64,000 nt of DNA from Crambe crambe (lineage: Eukaryota > Porifera > Demospongiae > Poecilosclerida > Crambeidae): the NCBI GenBank assembly GCA_963924555.1, contig OZ004586.1:558001-622000 (forward strand). Direction: 5' to 3'. Positions 63,348-64,000 of the stretch are shown in pieces (the stretch's first letter is position 1; each line of letters opens with the position of its first letter). Position numbers and translations under genes: made by a program. Under the pieces are notes generated by a model that saw only the letters and a program-made list of their open reading frames with translations, had not been told where the DNA came from and searched no databases.

Positions 63348-63372
63348 GATGTATCAGTAGAACTCAATGTTC

Positions 63373-63645
63373 CTAGTGAACAAATAGAAACACTATGAAT
63401 AGCTAGCTTGGCTTTCATTCATTATAACTGCAATGGAAATAATACTTCGTAACCATTAATATTTTCTCATACTAAATGAGATGGTTGCCTTTGCATGCTT
63501 AATCTTAATTTTCTCATTGTATTGCACATTTGAAGTAACAGCAAACTATTGATCCCATGCAACAGGTAGCAATGAATGTCACAGTTTAATAGCTAGCTAG
63601 CTAGCTAGCTAGAGGCTACAAATTTGAAAGCTTTCATAATCTTAC
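63373..63645 (-). other. Possible 5' UTR intron of the giant gene
   Basis: On the minus strand a donor-like ATTAG|GTAAGA ends at 63646, and an acceptor-like TTTGTTCACTAG lies at 63373, 26 bases before the start codon. If used, a non-coding exon upstream of 63646 would be joined to the coding exon. It is a sequence-only guess. Confidence 0.3.
63590..63612. repeat. (TAGC)n simple repeat
   Basis: About 5.75 perfect TAGC units, 243 bases upstream of the giant gene's start, within the possible 5' UTR intron. Shorter TAGC runs also occur just beyond the stop (about 14822-14832). Confidence 0.95.
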
Positions 63646-64000
63646 CTAATACATGGCCCGAGGCACCAAGAAGGGGGTGGGGCTAGAATCTGGAGCAGAT
63701 CTTCTTGAATTAATCGGTTCAAACTGTTTCTTGAAGAGATTCAGCTTTGAAAAAGTACAGTTGGTCTACAGCAGTTGTATTGTTTAGCTGCTGTTACCAT
63801 AGGACAAACATTCAAGTGGGCCTCACATCGCCTTTCGTCCGTAATCTTTGATGAATAGGCTATGAATATCAAGAAGGGATGGCGGGATGTTCTGTTTTTC
63901 CGCCCTTTTTCCATGGATACTGACAAACATTCATGGGAGTTCTGACCTTTTCCAGTCCCAGGCATCACGCTAGGCACTAGTTCCCTCCAATTCTGGAGAT
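63646..64000. other. Upstream flank of the giant gene, no gene recognised
   Basis: No convincing coding exon on either strand. GGTGGGGCT at 63677-63685 is the reverse complement of the AGCCCCACC motif seen five times upstream of the ankyrin genes. Promoter content is likely but unproven. Confidence 0.35.

Noticed and set aside
14851-63200. Dozens of open frames of 60-250 codons on the + strand under the giant gene
   Set aside because: They are antisense shadows of a repetitive coding sequence, have no recognisable domains, and recur at equivalent places of the repeat.
14847-63347. Reading the giant protein as a cadherin because of DMNDNxV-like strings
   Set aside because: Cadherin repeats are about 110 residues with DxNDNAPxF and LDRE motifs in a fixed order; here the unit is about 128 residues with FSETV and DLNxIK signatures, and DMNGN resembles the D-x-x-GN end of SbsA/Big_5-type domains.
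14847-63347. A bacterial contig or symbiont gene
   Set aside because: It shares a contig and a segmental duplication with intron-containing animal genes, has no ribosome-binding site or bacterial sorting signal, and starts in a eukaryotic-type context.
63590-63612. (TAGC)n as a telomere-like or origin element
   Set aside because: Fewer than six units of a simple repeat common in intergenic DNA; nothing else supports a special role.
63741-63977. Small minus-strand frame upstream of the giant gene
   Set aside because: No recognisable domain or splice support; composition is like the surrounding non-coding sequence.

Overview
The window looks like animal nuclear DNA, most likely a demosponge. 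Genes on both strands have short introns (about 50-800 bp), GT-AG splice sites and spliced death-domain/ankyrin genes. There is a DLK/LZK-type MAP3K, and the death-domain genes carry a 2A-type translational-recoding motif in an N-terminal leader, as described for innate-immune genes of echinoderms and, as I recall, sponges. The taxon is an inference from gene content; I had no search available.

Layout. Positions 1-5062 and 9502-15082 are two arms of a tandem segmental duplication. Each arm holds, in order, the 3' end of a MAP3K12/13-like gene (+), a complete seven-exon gene (-) encoding 2A leader + death domain + helical module + 12 ankyrin repeats, and the 3' end of a giant gene (-). The truncations are reciprocal. 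The left arm keeps only a decayed stub of the giant gene (about 4931-5062). The right arm has a 5'-truncated, decaying MAP3K (5836-9606) next to the intact giant gene. This is the pattern expected from one tandem duplication with its junction at about 5063-5835.

The right three quarters (14847-63347, -) is a single uninterrupted 48.5 kb reading frame encoding a secreted protein of 16,166 residues. It has a signal peptide followed by about 126 Ig-like domains of about 128 residues (SbsA/Big_5-like). The domains are not a simple tandem array. Several recognisable domain classes recur every 18 domains (about 6.9 kb), giving about seven higher-order units (24, 18, 18, 18, 18, 18 and 12 domains by my count).

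The most notable points are: (1) the giant single-exon protein and its 18-domain super-repeat; (2) 2A (GDVESNPGP) leaders on two death-domain/ankyrin paralogues; (3) paralogue divergence concentrated on predicted ligand-contacting ankyrin positions, while death domains and introns are nearly identical, which suggests diversifying selection on a recognition protein; (4) a clean MITE insertion present in only one arm; and (5) the reciprocal gene truncations at the duplication junction.
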